A stretch of 64,000 nt of DNA from Baekduia soli (GTDB lineage: Bacteria; Actinomycetota; Thermoleophilia; Solirubrobacterales; Solirubrobacteraceae), in the NCBI RefSeq assembly GCF_007970665.1, contig NZ_CP042430.1, positions 4,216,001-4,280,000 of the forward strand, given 5' to 3'. The notes beneath the pieces are model-generated. The model worked only from the letters and a program-made list of their open reading frames with translations, was not told where the DNA came from and ran no database searches. The translations under genes were made by a program, and so were the position numbers. This document shows, piece by piece, positions 24,364 to 33,446 of this stretch (position 1 is its first letter; each line of letters starts with the position of its first letter).

Positions 24364-25364
24364 TCAGGCCTGCGCGGCGCGGTAGGCGCGCAGGCTGTCG
24401 ACGTACTCGGCCAGCCCGTCGCGGATGTCGCCGAAGCGCGGCGCCCAGCCGAGCTGCTCGCGCGCGTTGTCGATCGACAGCCGTCCCCGGAAGCCGCCGG
24501 ACTCGAAGCGGTCGGCGGGGCCGACGACGTCGGCGATCGTGATGTCGGCGCCCGGGACCAGCTCGCGCACGAGCTCGGCGACGCGGGAGGCCGACACCAG
24601 GTCGCGCCCCGTGGCGCCGAAGAACGTGCGGTCGGCGTCGGCGGGGCCGTCGAGCAGGGCCATCGTGATGCCCGCGAGGTCCTTGACATGGGTGTAGTCG
24701 CGGGCGACGGGCCCGCCGGACGCGAAGGCCACGGGCTGGCCGGCCACCGCGGCCTCGACCATGGGCCGGACGTAGATGGGGAAGTTCATGCCCAGGCCGT
24801 AGACCGCCGACGGGCGCACGATCCGCACGTCGAGCCCGAAGCACTGCACGTAGGCGTGGCAGAAGGCCTCGGCGCCGATCTTCGACGCGCCATAGAACCC
24901 GTGTTGGGTCCCTCGCCGGCGAGCAGCAGCGGGTGGGCGACGTCGATCGGCTCGTACTGCCTGGTCGGCAGCACGCCGATCGAGGAGAAGACGACCGTGC
25001 GCGCGACGTCGAACATCCGCGCGCCCTCCAGGACGTTGACCGTCCCGCCGAGGTTGACCTGCAGAGCGAGGTTGGGGCGCCGGGCCAGCACCTCCGGGCT
25101 GACGACCGCCGCGATGTGGACGATGGCCGAGGGCCGCGTGGTGCGCACGGCGTCCAGCACGGCGCTCCAGTCGTCGACGGAGGCGGTGATCATGTCCTCG
25201 GTCAGCGCGTCGGCGTCGGCCCCGAGGACGAAGCGGCGCTCGGCGGCCGGGACCGCGACGTCCAGGAGCCGGACCGGCCGGCCGGCGTCCAGGAGCATCC
25301 GCGCGAGGTGGACCCCGGTGAACCCGGATCCGCCGGTGATGAGGACGGGGCCGGCGGGGCTCAC
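24364..25364 (-). pseudogene. NAD-dependent epimerase/dehydratase, frameshifted (1-nt deletion)
   Basis: An extended SDR of about 333 residues once repaired. From GTG 25364 the first frame gives VLITGGSGFTGVHLARMLLD (Rossmann motif), IVHIAAVVSPEVL, NLGGTVNVLEGAR and VVFSSIGVLP, ending at LAGEGPNTG. The second frame continues FYGASKIGAEAFCHAYVQ, which holds the catalytic Tyr-x-x-x-Lys, then VRIVRPSAVYGLG and DYTHVKDLAGITMALL. The span is 1001 nt (3n+2); one extra base in the CCC at 24898-24900 restores the frame. GTGA overlaps the upstream CoA-transferase stop. It is the last gene of a long minus-strand series; the substrate is unknown. Confidence 0.82.
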
Positions 25365-26548
25365 GCGCCGGCGCCGTCGCGCCGCACCTCGTCCAGCGCG
25401 CCGTGTACGAGCGCGGCATCGAGCCCGAGCTCCTCGAGCACCGCGCGGGTGTGCTCGCCCAGCGACGGGGCCGGGCGCATCGGCGCGGCCGGCGAGCTCA
25501 GCGGCAGCCGCACGCCGACGCGGTCGTCCTCGAGCTCGACGACCATCTCGCGCTCGATCGCCAGCGGGTGGGCCAGGGTGCGGTCCAGGCGGTTGACGGC
25601 CGAGTTGGGCACCCCGCCGGCGCGCAGGATCGCCTCCGCCTCCGCGTCGGACATCGTCGAGGTCCGGGCCTCGAGCAGCTCGTGCAGCTTCGTGCGGTGC
25701 TCCAGCCGCGCGGCGACGGTGGCGAAGCGCGGGTCGTCCACGAGGCCGGGCACGTCCAGCGCGCGGCAGACGCGCCCGAACAGGTCGTTGTTGCCGGCGG
25801 CGATCATGACCCAGCCCTCCGTGGTGCGGAACGCCTCGTACGGCGAGGTCGCCGCGAACGCGCTGCCGGTCTTCTGCGGCGGGCGGCCGGTGACCTTCAG
25901 GTTGAGGATCTGGTGGCTCATGAGCATGAGGCCGGAGTCGACGAGCGTCGTGTCCAGCCTTGCGCCCTCCCCGCTGTGCTCGCGGCGCGCCAGCGCGGCC
26001 ATGATCCCCATCGCCCCCCACATGCCCGTGGTCACGTCGATGATCGACGCCGCCGAGCGCACGGGCTGGCCGCCGGGCTCGCCCGTGGCGTCCATGATCC
26101 CCGAGAACGCCTGGATGACCGGGTCATAACCCGGCAGCTCGCGCCCGAGGTCGCCGCGGCCGAACGCCGAGATGGAGCAGTAGACCAGGCGCGGGTTGCG
26201 CGCCGACATCGCCTCGTAGGACAGCCCGAGCTTGTCCACCTTGCCCGGGCGGAAGTTCTCGACGAAGACGTCGGCGGCGGCCACGAGCTCGGCGGCCGCG
26301 GCGCGCCCGGACGGCTGGGCGACGTCGAGCACGATGCTGCGCTTGTTGCGGTTGAACGCATGGAAGACCGTGCCGTCGCCGTGCCACAGCGGCGGGAAGT
26401 GGCGCCCGTCGTCGCCGGTTCCCGGGCGCTCGATCTTGATGACGTCGGCGCCGAGGTCGGCGAGGATCATCGTGGCCAGCGGGCCGGCGATCGTGGTCGT
26501 CATGTCGACCACGCGCAGGCCCTCGTAGGTCCGCTCGGTGTCCGTCAC
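25361..26548 (-). CDS. CaiB/BaiF-family CoA-transferase
   Basis: A 395-residue class III CoA-transferase. [20 protein letters not shown] and [19 protein letters not shown] form the N-terminal CoA-binding part. [17 protein letters not shown], the catalytic Asp in [19 protein letters not shown] and [20 protein letters not shown] follow. It moves CoA onto an organic acid without ATP. Start GTG 26548 overlaps the DUF6510 frame as read (GTGA), though that overlap disappears if DUF6510 ends earlier. It overlaps the epimerase start by 4 nt. It differs clearly from the CoA-transferase at 15724, which belongs to a separate operon. Confidence 0.88.
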   Translation of the reverse strand: MTDTERTYEGLRVVDMTTTIAGPLATMILADLGADVIKIERPGTGDDGRHFPPLWHGDGTVFHAFNRNKRSIVLDVAQPSGRAAAAELVAAADVFVENFRPGKVDKLGLSYEAMSARNPRLVYCSISAFGRGDLGRELPGYDPVIQAFSGIMDATGEPGGQPVRSAASIIDVTTGMWGAMGIMAALARREHSGEGARLDTTLVDSGLMLMSHQILNLKVTGRPPQKTGSAFAATSPYEAFRTTEGWVMIAAGNNDLFGRVCRALDVPGLVDDPRFATVAARLEHRTKLHELLEARTSTMSDAEAEAILRAGGVPNSAVNRLDRTLAHPLAIEREMVVELEDDRVGVRLPLSSPAAPMRPAPSLGEHTRAVLEELGLDAALVHGALDEVRRDGAGA

Positions 26549-26871
26549 CGCCCGAAGCGTAGTCGCGGGGTGCTAGCGCTTGTGCCCGTCGGGCGGCGCC
26601 TGCGCGCCCCCGGGCGCACGAGCGTCCAGGTGCCCGAGAACCGCACGACGAGCCGGTCTCCGGCCTCCACGACCTGCAGCGCGACGTCCCCGCACGCCGG
26701 GCAGCGCAGCACGGCGCCCGCCCCCAGGTGGACGCGGTGCGCCGCCACGGGGGCGTGCGTCCCGCAGGACCCGCAGCCCCGCGGGACGCGGGTCATGTCG
26801 CCGCCGAAGACGTCCTCGAGCAGGCCGGCGATCGCGTTGCCGTCCAGCCACCCGGGCTCGTGCTCGCTCAT
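26545..26871 (-). CDS. DUF6510 family protein
   Basis: A 108-residue protein as read. [20 protein letters not shown], then a four-cysteine zinc-ribbon-like pattern CGSCG ... [11 protein letters not shown], is the DUF6510 signature. GGGAGGATGAG precedes ATG 26871. The gene follows the flavin reductase and sulfite-oxidase-like genes, the arrangement in which I recall this family occurring in actinobacteria. The last 24 residues are Arg/Thr-rich and unlike the family. One more G in the GGGGG run near 26610-26620 would give a shorter ending (PDGHKR, stop at 26573), so this may be another single-base deletion. Function unknown; a small redox-partner or metal-binding role is inferred. Confidence 0.72.
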   Translation of the reverse strand: MSEHEPGWLDGNAIAGLLEDVFGGDMTRVPRGCGSCGTHAPVAAHRVHLGAGAVLRCPACGDVALQVVEAGDRLVVRFSGTWTLVRPGARRRRPTGTSASTPRLRFGR

Positions 26872-26872
26872 C

Positions 26873-27610
26873 TCATCCTCCCGTGGGTCCGAAGCGCTCG
26901 GCGTGGATCGTGCCGGCCGCGTGGCCGCGGGCCACGAGCAGGTCGGCGACCCGCTCGACGAACGCGGTCGGGCCGCAGACGTAGGTACGGGGCATCGCGG
27001 CCGGGGCCGGCGCGGCCGCGTCGAGCATCGCCGCATCGACGCGGCCCCGCCGCCCGCCCCACCCGTCGGGCGCCGACCGCGTGAGCGTCGTCGTCACCGT
27101 CAGCGCCGGGTCGGCGGCCAGCTCGGCCAGCTCGGCGGCGTAGAGCACGTCGGGCGCGGTGCGCGCCGAGAGCAGCAGCCGCGCCTCGGCGCCGCTGCCG
27201 GCGGCGGCGCGGTGGCGCAGCATGGCCATGAGCGGGACCAGGCCCGAGCCGCCGGCGACGAGCAGCAGGGGGCCGCCGTCGGCCGCGGTCCAGGTGAAGT
27301 GCCCGCCGATCGGGCCGCGGAGCTCGAGGCCGTCCCCGACGGCGACCTCGCCCGCGAGGTAGGGCGAGACCTCGCCGTCGTCGATGCGCGCGACCGTCAG
27401 GGCGACGTGCGGGGCCTCGGGGCCCGAGGCGATGGAGTAGGAGCGCTGGGCCTGGTAGCCGTCGGGCGCGGTGAGCCGGACGTCGACGTGCTGGCCCGCG
27501 ACGTGGCCCGGCCAGCCCGGGACGTCCAGGACGAGCGTGCGGGCATGCGGGGTCTCCTCCACGACCTCCACCACCGTCGCCACGCGCCAGGCGATGCGCG
27601 CGGGCGCCAC
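26873..27610 (-). CDS. Ferredoxin-NADP reductase-like flavoprotein
   Basis: A 245-residue FAD/NAD(P) oxidoreductase. The FAD motif is AQRSYSIASGPEAP (R-x-Y-S). The phosphate-binding stretch is LLLVAGGSGLVPLMAMLRHR, and the NAD(P) ending is TYVCGPTAFVERVADLLVAR followed by HAERFGPTGG. No iron-sulfur motif is present, so it passes electrons from NAD(P)H to a separate partner. GTG start at 27610 lies 1 nt after the stop of the sulfite-oxidase-like gene. Electron supply to that molybdoenzyme is the likely role. Confidence 0.87.
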   Translation of the reverse strand: MAPARIAWRVATVVEVVEETPHARTLVLDVPGWPGHVAGQHVDVRLTAPDGYQAQRSYSIASGPEAPHVALTVARIDDGEVSPYLAGEVAVGDGLELRGPIGGHFTWTAADGGPLLLVAGGSGLVPLMAMLRHRAAAGSGAEARLLLSARTAPDVLYAAELAELAADPALTVTTTLTRSAPDGWGGRRGRVDAAMLDAAAPAPAAMPRTYVCGPTAFVERVADLLVARGHAAGTIHAERFGPTGG

Positions 27611-27611
27611 C

Positions 27612-28217
27612 TCAGTCGCCCCAGTAGCGCTGCTCGTGCCAGGGGTCGCCGTGGTTGTGGTAGCCCGCCGCCTCCCAGAAGCCGGGCTCGTCCTCGGGCG
27701 TCAGCGTCAGCCCTCGCACCCACTTCGCGCTCTTCCAGAAGTACAGGTGCGGCACGAGCAGCCGCGCCGGCCCGCCGTGCTCGGCCTCCAGGGGCTCTCC
27801 CTCGAACGCCTGCACGACCCAGGCCCGGCCGTCGGTGATGTCCTCCAGCGCCAGGTTGGTGGTGTAGTCGCCGTCGGAGTACGCCGTGACGAAGTCGGCC
27901 TCGGTGGCGACGGACTCCAGCAGCGTGTCGACCGACACGCCGGTCCAGCTCGTCCCGAGCTTGCTCCACTTCGTGACGCAGTGGATGTCCACCGTGAACG
28001 TCTCGGCCGGCAGTGCGGCGAGCTCGTCCCACGTCCACGTGACGGCCTCGTCGACCGCGCCCTGGATCGTGAAGGTCCACTCCTCGGTGGGGACGCGCGG
28101 CGTCGGGCCGGCCGAGAGCACCGGGAAGTCCTCGACGACGTACTGGCCGGGCGGCACGCGCGACGGGTCGACGTCGCGCCGCGGTCGTCCGTGGAAGCCC
28201 CGCGAGATGAACGCCAT
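27612..28217 (-). CDS. Sulfite oxidase-like molybdopterin oxidoreductase
   Basis: A 201-residue molybdopterin-binding protein of the sulfite-oxidase-like (YedY/Rv-type) family. Molybdenum-ligand Cys appears in VDIHCVTKWSKLGTSWTGVS. EWTFTIQGAVDEAVTWTWDE precedes it, and AEHGGPARLLVPHLYFWKSA plus WVRGLTLTPEDEPGFWE follow. No Tat signal is visible, so the enzyme is cytosolic and without the dimerisation domain of true sulfite oxidases. It begins a compact set with the flavin reductase and DUF6510. A reductase role (N-oxide, S-oxide or nitro compound) fits better than sulfite oxidation, but the substrate is unknown. Confidence 0.85.
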   Translation of the reverse strand: MAFISRGFHGRPRRDVDPSRVPPGQYVVEDFPVLSAGPTPRVPTEEWTFTIQGAVDEAVTWTWDELAALPAETFTVDIHCVTKWSKLGTSWTGVSVDTLLESVATEADFVTAYSDGDYTTNLALEDITDGRAWVVQAFEGEPLEAEHGGPARLLVPHLYFWKSAKWVRGLTLTPEDEPGFWEAAGYHNHGDPWHEQRYWGD

Positions 28218-28264
28218 GGCGGGATCGTCGCACGCGCGGTGCGCCCCGCGCCAGGCCTCCGCGC

Positions 28265-29485
28265 TCAGCCGTCGTCGTCGCCCTGCAGGCGGGCCGCGAC
28301 CGCGCTGAGGAACCGCGCGGCGTAGGCGCCGTCCACGGCGCGGTGGTCCCAGCCCAGGACGAAGTTGACCATGGAGCGGATCGCGATCGCCTCGGCCCCG
28401 CCGGCGTCGCGGACCACGACGGGACGGCGCACGACGGCCTCCACGTCGAGGATCGCGACCTGGGGCACGTCGATGATCGGCGTCGCGGCGATCGCGCCGA
28501 ACGCGCCCGGGTTGGTGATGGTGAACGTCGCGCCGCGCACCTCGTCGGGCGCCAGCTCGCGCGCCCGCGCGCGCCGCGCGAGGTCCTTGATCCGCGCGCC
28601 CAGGCCCTCGGGCGACAGGTCCTGGGCGTCGTGGATGACCGGCACGATGAGGCCGTCGTCGCCGAGGGCGACGGCGATCCCCAGGTGCACGCGCGCGTAG
28701 CGCGTGATCGTGTCGCCCTGCAGCGTCGCGTTGAGGTCGGGGAACGCGCGCAGCGTCGCGCTCGTCGCGCGGGCGATGAGCGGCAGGGCGGTCAGGCCCA
28801 GCGCCCGCCGGCGGCTCTCGACGCGCGTGAGGTCGCACTCGACGATCGTGTGGCAGGTCGCGGCGGTCTCCAGCGAGCGGCGCATGGCCGCGCCGATCGT
28901 CCGCCGCAGGCGCGACAGGGGCTCGGGGACGCCGCCGAGGTCGTCGGGCGCCGCGGGCGCCGCGGGTGGCGGGTCGGGGCGGTAGGGCGACTCGGAGTGC
29001 AGGGGGCGCTCGGCCTCGGGTGCGACCTCCAGGTGGGCCATCACGTCGCGCTTGGTGATCCGCCCGCCGCGCCCCGTGCCCCGCACGACCGACGGGTCGA
29101 TGGCGTGCTCGGCGACGATCCGCGCCACGACCGGGGAGAGCCGCGGGGCGGCGTGGCCGTTGCCGTTGGCGGCGGGCCTGACGGGCGCGCTCGCGGGCGC
29201 CGGCGAGGGCGCCTGCTCCCCGCCGCCCGGGACCGCCAGGCGCGCGATGACGGTGCCGACCTCGACGGTCTCGCCCTCGGCGACGAGGAGCTCGGCGACC
29301 CGGCCCGCCGCCGGCGACGGGCACTCCGTGTCGACCTTGTCGGTCGAGACGTCGCAGATCGGGTCATCGGCGGCGACGGCGTCGCCGACCCTCACGCGCC
29401 AGCCGACGAGCGTGCCCTCGGTGATCGACGTGCCCATCGCGGGCAGCAGCACGTCGACGAGCGTCTCAGTAGGCGAGGAGCTCAC
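28265..29485 (-). CDS. 2-oxoacid dehydrogenase E2 (dihydrolipoamide acyltransferase)
   Basis: A 406-residue E2. The N-terminal lipoyl domain has the lipoyl-Lys in CDVSTDKVDTECPSPAAG. A Pro/Ala linker follows, then the E3/E1-binding domain SPVVARIVAEHAIDPSVVRG to GRGGRITKRDVMAHL, and the catalytic domain ending VNFVLGWDHRAVDGAYAARF with the active-site His. ATFTITNPGAFGAIAATPII is the usual CoA-site motif. It overlaps the E1beta gene by 20 nt. With E1alpha and E1beta it forms a branched-chain or acetoin-type complex. No E3 gene is nearby, so the common cellular dihydrolipoamide dehydrogenase must serve. Confidence 0.9.
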   Translation of the reverse strand: MSSSPTETLVDVLLPAMGTSITEGTLVGWRVRVGDAVAADDPICDVSTDKVDTECPSPAAGRVAELLVAEGETVEVGTVIARLAVPGGGEQAPSPAPASAPVRPAANGNGHAAPRLSPVVARIVAEHAIDPSVVRGTGRGGRITKRDVMAHLEVAPEAERPLHSESPYRPDPPPAAPAAPDDLGGVPEPLSRLRRTIGAAMRRSLETAATCHTIVECDLTRVESRRRALGLTALPLIARATSATLRAFPDLNATLQGDTITRYARVHLGIAVALGDDGLIVPVIHDAQDLSPEGLGARIKDLARRARARELAPDEVRGATFTITNPGAFGAIAATPIIDVPQVAILDVEAVVRRPVVVRDAGGAEAIAIRSMVNFVLGWDHRAVDGAYAARFLSAVAARLQGDDDG

Positions 29486-30428
29486 GGATCGCCTCCCCGA
29501 TCGCGTCCACCGACGGCAGGACGGCCTGCTCGAGCGGCGGGCTGAACGGGATGGGCACGTCGGGGGTGGCCAGGCGCCGCACGGGCGCGTCGAGGTCCTC
29601 GAAGCCGCGGTCGGCGATGAGCGAGGCCACCTGGGCGCCGGCCGCGCACGTGCGGTTGGCCTCGTCGAGGACCAGCACCTTGGACGTCCGGCGCACCGAG
29701 GCCAGGATCGCCTCCTCGTCCAGCGGCACGAGCGAGCGCAGGTCGAGCACCTCGACGGACGCGTCGATGCCGCCGGCGGCCTCCAGCGCCGCGTGGACCA
29801 TCGCGCCGTAGGCGATCACCGTCGCGTCGGTCCCCTCCCGGGCCAGCCGCGCGCGCGGCTGCGTGGCGTAGGCGCCGTCGGGCACCTCGTCGCGCACGCG
29901 ACGGTAGAGGTGCTTGTGCTCGAGGAACACCACCGGGTTGGGGTCGCGGATCGCGGCGGCCAGCATCCCCTTGGCGTCCTGCGGCGTGCTCGGCGCCAGG
30001 ACCTTCAGCCCCGGGGCGTGCATGAACCAGGCCTCGGGGTTCTGCGAGTGGAACGGGCCGCCGGAGAACCCGCCGCCCGACGGCAGCCGCACGGTCAGCG
30101 GCACGGCGAGGCCCAGGCGGTAGTGCATCTTGGCCGCGACGTTGACGAGCTGGTCGAAGCCGCAGGCGATGAAGTCGGCGAACTGCATCTCGCACACGGG
30201 GCGCAGCCCGGCGATCGCGGCGCCCACGGCGGTGCCGATGATCCCGGCCTCGGCGATCGGGGTGTCGCGCACGCGCTCGGCGCCGAACTCCTCCAGCAGG
30301 CCGTCGGTGACCTTGAACGCGCCGCCGAACGCCCCGACGTCCTCGCCCATGACGAAGACGCGCTCGTCGCGGCGCATCTCCTCCCGCAGGCCGTCGGAGA
30401 TCGCCTGCAGGTAGGTGCGCTGGGCCAT
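29466..30428 (-). CDS. 2-oxoacid dehydrogenase E1 component, beta subunit
   Basis: A 320-residue E1beta. MAQRTYLQAISDGLREEMRR, VFVMGEDVGAFGGAFKVTDG, RVRDTPIAEAGIIGTAVGAA, CEMQFADFIACGFDQLVN and VEVLDLRSLVPLDEEAI are strong family matches, closest to branched-chain/pyruvate dehydrogenases. ATG 30428 overlaps the last base of the E1alpha stop (TGATG). It supplies half of the TPP-binding heterotetramer. Compared with the beta subunit at 21616 it shows the PSGGGFSGGPFHSQNPE motif rather than GGQHSNS, so the two complexes probably have different substrates. Confidence 0.92.
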   Translation of the reverse strand: MAQRTYLQAISDGLREEMRRDERVFVMGEDVGAFGGAFKVTDGLLEEFGAERVRDTPIAEAGIIGTAVGAAIAGLRPVCEMQFADFIACGFDQLVNVAAKMHYRLGLAVPLTVRLPSGGGFSGGPFHSQNPEAWFMHAPGLKVLAPSTPQDAKGMLAAAIRDPNPVVFLEHKHLYRRVRDEVPDGAYATQPRARLAREGTDATVIAYGAMVHAALEAAGGIDASVEVLDLRSLVPLDEEAILASVRRTSKVLVLDEANRTCAAGAQVASLIADRGFEDLDAPVRRLATPDVPIPFSPPLEQAVLPSVDAIGEAIRELLAY

Positions 30429-31474
30429 CAGGCGGCGCCCGCGTAGCCGCTGTAGCGCGACGGCCCGGTCCCCAGCGGCTCGGGTTCGGCGGTGCAGAAC
30501 ACCCCGTCGGTGGCCGTCGCCGGGTCGGCCATCGGCGTGGCCAGGGCGGCCTGCACCGCCGCCTCGACCTCGGCGTCGACCTCGGCCGACAGCGCCACGA
30601 CGTCGGCACCGCGGCCTCGCATGCGCGCGCCGAACAGGTCGATCGGGTCGCGCAGCGACCACGTGCGCACGAGCTCGGGGTCGACGTAGCGCGCGTCGTC
30701 GTGGGCGCCGTGGCCGTGCATCCGCATCGTGACGGCCTCGACGAGCGTGGGGCCCTCGCCGGCCAGCGCGCGTCGCCGGGCGTGCCACACCGCGCCGAAC
30801 ACGGCCTCGGGGTCGTTGCCGTCCACCGTGCACGCCTGGATGCCGTAGCCCGCCGCGCGGTGGACGGGGTCGACGGCGAACTGGCGCGCGGTGGGCGTCG
30901 AGTAGGCCATCTGGTTGTTCTCCAGGACGAAGACCACCGGAAGCTTGTCCAGCGCCGCCCAGTTCATCGCCTCGTGCCAGTCCCCGCGCGACGTGGCGCC
31001 GTCGCCGAAGAAGGTCAGCGCGCAGCGCTGCTCACCGCGCATCCGGAAGGCCATGGCCAGGCCGACGGCCACGACCATCATGTCGGGCAGCATGGAGACC
31101 ATCCCGACGACCCCGCGACGGCGGTCGCCGAAGTGCACGTTGCCCTCGCGGCCCTGGCTCAGCGGGTTCCGGCGCCCCATGTAGTGGCGGAAGATGTCGG
31201 CCAGGTCGGTCCCGCGAACGAGATGGGCGCCGAGGTCGCGGATGAGCGGCGAGCACACGGCGTCGGCGCCGGCCAGCGCCCAGGTGGCCGCCACGCTGAT
31301 GGCCTCCTGGCCGCGCCCGTCGTACATCGAACCGGGGATCCGGCCCTGTTTGTAGAGCTTGAGCGCGCGCTCCTCGACGGCCCGCATGGCCAGCATGTGG
31401 CGCAGCAGGCCGAGCCGGTCGGCGTCCTGGAGGAGGTCCGGTTCGCGCGCGTCGGCAAGCTCGAGGACGGCCAT
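30428..31474 (-). CDS. 2-oxoacid dehydrogenase E1 component, alpha subunit
   Basis: A 348-residue E1alpha. MLAMRAVEERALKLYKQGRI, GRGQEAISVAATWALAGADA and the TPP motif TFFGDGATSRGDWHEAMNWA closing at VVFVLENNQMAYSTPT are intact. TMRMHGHGAHDDARYVDPEL carries the phosphorylation-loop-like segment. It is the first of the three dehydrogenase-complex genes, with an intergenic gap of 33 nt to the upstream NHL gene. The complex decarboxylates a 2-oxoacid to an acyl-CoA; branched-chain 2-oxoacids are the most likely substrates by similarity. Confidence 0.92.
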   Translation of the reverse strand: MAVLELADAREPDLLQDADRLGLLRHMLAMRAVEERALKLYKQGRIPGSMYDGRGQEAISVAATWALAGADAVCSPLIRDLGAHLVRGTDLADIFRHYMGRRNPLSQGREGNVHFGDRRRGVVGMVSMLPDMMVVAVGLAMAFRMRGEQRCALTFFGDGATSRGDWHEAMNWAALDKLPVVFVLENNQMAYSTPTARQFAVDPVHRAAGYGIQACTVDGNDPEAVFGAVWHARRRALAGEGPTLVEAVTMRMHGHGAHDDARYVDPELVRTWSLRDPIDLFGARMRGRGADVVALSAEVDAEVEAAVQAALATPMADPATATDGVFCTAEPEPLGTGPSRYSGYAGAA

Positions 31475-31507
31475 GGGCCAAGCCTAGGTCCGGTCCCGGT
31501 GCCCGGG

Positions 31508-32541
31508 TCAGGACCGCTGTCGCCCCTTGCCGACCCCCACTCGACAGATGTCGAGTCGGCTCGGGCCGTCAGGCGGGACGCGGGTGAGCTTGCGGAGCGT
31601 CGTCAGGTCGGCCGGCGGCGGGCCCTCGCCGTACAGGCCCCAGGCGGTGAAGGCGACCTCGGCCAGGTAGATGTCGCCGCGGTCGTCGACGGCGATGCCG
31701 TGCGGCGCGATGAACTGGTCGGGGGCCGTGCCGAACCGCCCCGTACCCAGCCGCGCCTGCGGCGCGCCGTCGCGGTCCAGGATGCTGATCCGCGCGCCGA
31801 TGTCGGGCTGCCAGGGCAGGTTGTGGCGGAACAGCGGGCCGAGCTCGCCGACGTAGAGTTGCGGGTCCTCACCCGGCGAGAGGGCCATCGCGCACGGCCG
31901 GTGCAGGTTGTTGAACTGCGTCTCGTAGGTGCCCCGGCCGTCGAAGACCTGGATGCGGTGGTTCTCGCGGTCGGCGACGTAGACGCGGCCGTCGGCGTCG
32001 CAGCAGATGTTGTGGGGCAGCTGGAACTGGCCGGGGTCGGTGCCCGAGCGCCCCAGGAGAAGCGCAGCTCGCCGTCGGGCGAGAAGCAGTGGACCTGGGC
32101 GTTGCCGTAGCCGTCGGAGACGTAGATGTCGCCCTCGGGCGACAGCGCGGTGTGGGTGCAGCGGCAGAACGGCCGGCCGCTCATGAACGTCGCCGGCTCG
32201 CCCGGGATGCCGATGGTCATGAGGACCTCGCCGTCGGGCGTGCACTTGCGAACGGTGTGGTCGCCGTCGTCGGTGCACCACAGGATGCCGTCGGGCCCGA
32301 TGTGCAGCCCGTGGGCGCGGGTGAAGATGTCCTGGCCCCAGGACTCCAGGAAGCGCCCGTCGCGGTCGAAGATCGCGATCGGCCGATCGCCGCGGCTGAA
32401 CGCGTAGACGCGCTCGTCGGGCCCGACGCCGACGGCGGCGACGTCGCCGAGCACCGAGCCGTCGGGCAGCCGGGCCCACGCCGTGTCGATCTCGTAGCGG
32501 TGGGTCCCGTCGGAGAGGACGGCCTGCGTCGGTGCGGTCAT
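31508..32541 (-). pseudogene. NHL/SMP-30-like repeat protein, frameshifted (1-nt deletion)
   Basis: A beta-propeller of about 344 residues after repair. The first frame from ATG 32541 (MTAPTQAVLSDGTHRYEID) has DRDGRFLESWGQDIFTRAHG and SPEGDIYVSDGYGNAQVHCF, and reaches GELRFSWG. The next frame resumes RSGTDPGQFQLPHNICCDAD, VYVADRENHRIQVFDGRG and APHGIAVDDRGDIYLAEV. These are NHL repeats as in peptidyl-alpha-hydroxyglycine amidating lyase-like and SMP-30-like proteins. The span is 1034 nt (3n+2); one extra base in the CCCC at 32051-32054 repairs it. No signal peptide, so probably cytosolic; function unknown, perhaps a lactonase. It overlaps the dehydrogenase gene upstream by 4 nt. Confidence 0.8.
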
Positions 32542-33446
32542 GCGGGCTCCGGGTCGGGGTCGGTGGCGGCGTCGCGGTCGGCGTGCAGCTCGGCGATGAG
32601 CCCGGCGTCGCGGCGCGCGGCGCGCGCGGCCAGCGCGTCGGCGTCGCGGACGGGCAGCGTGGCCAGGCCGGGCGCCTCCGTCGCGTCGGAGAGCTCGGAG
32701 AGCAGGTTGGCGGCGACGGCGGCGAACGTGGCCGGCCCGCCGTGCTCGACGGTCTCGAAGGGTCCGGTCAGGCGCCAGCGGCGCGCGAGGCCGTCGCGGA
32801 CGATCTCGTCGACGACCTCCGGCGTGGCGACGCCCTGCTCGACGACCCACAGGGCCTCACGCAGCAGCGCGAGCTGCAGCCGGTTCCACACGAACCCCGG
32901 CACGTCGCGCTGGACCTGGACCGGGCGCTTGCCGAGGTCGCGCAGCAGCGCCAGGATCCGGTCGACGACCGCGTCGTCGGTGGCGTCGGTGCGGATGACC
33001 TCGACGAGCGGCATGAGCAGCGGGGGGTTCCAGTAGTGCGTGCCGATCGTGCGCTCCGGGGCGCCGATGCCCTCGCCGATGCGCCCGATCGGGATCGAGG
33101 AGGTGTTGGAGGCGATGATCGCCGCGGGCCAGCGCCGCGCGGCGTCGCCGAGCAGCGCCACCTTCAGCGCGAGGTCCTCGGGCACGGACTCCACGACGAC
33201 GCCGGCGTCGTCGTCGACCGCCCCCAGGGCGGTCTCCACGGCGATCCGCCCGCGCGCCTGCTCGATCGCCCCGGCCGGGTGCAGGCCGGTCGTGGTCGCG
33301 AGGTCCAGCGCGGCATCGGCGGCGGCCCGCCCGCGCGCGGCGTCGCGGGCGACGAACGTGACCCGGTGGCCGCCGAGGGCGTACTCGCAGCCGATCTGCG
33401 AGCCCATGCGCCCCGTGCCCAGGACGGCGACGTGCAGGCCGCTCAT
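32538..33446 (-). CDS. 3-hydroxyacyl-CoA dehydrogenase family protein
   Basis: A 302-residue NAD-dependent dehydrogenase. HVAVLGTGRMGSQIGCEYAL is the Rossmann motif. VVVESVPEDLALKVALLGDA, IIASNTSSIPIGRIGEGI, TIGTHYWNPPLLMPLVEVIR and DVPGFVWNRLQLALLREALW are the conserved catalytic (Ser, His, Asn) and dimerisation blocks. It resembles 3-hydroxybutyryl-CoA dehydrogenase and the lambda-crystallin/L-gulonate and carnitine dehydrogenase relatives. No enoyl-CoA hydratase domain is present. It sits between the ferredoxin oxidoreductase gene and the NHL gene, overlapping both by 4 nt, which implies one pathway. Confidence 0.87.
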   Translation of the reverse strand: MSGLHVAVLGTGRMGSQIGCEYALGGHRVTFVARDAARGRAAADAALDLATTTGLHPAGAIEQARGRIAVETALGAVDDDAGVVVESVPEDLALKVALLGDAARRWPAAIIASNTSSIPIGRIGEGIGAPERTIGTHYWNPPLLMPLVEVIRTDATDDAVVDRILALLRDLGKRPVQVQRDVPGFVWNRLQLALLREALWVVEQGVATPEVVDEIVRDGLARRWRLTGPFETVEHGGPATFAAVAANLLSELSDATEAPGLATLPVRDADALAARAARRDAGLIAELHADRDAATDPDPEPA

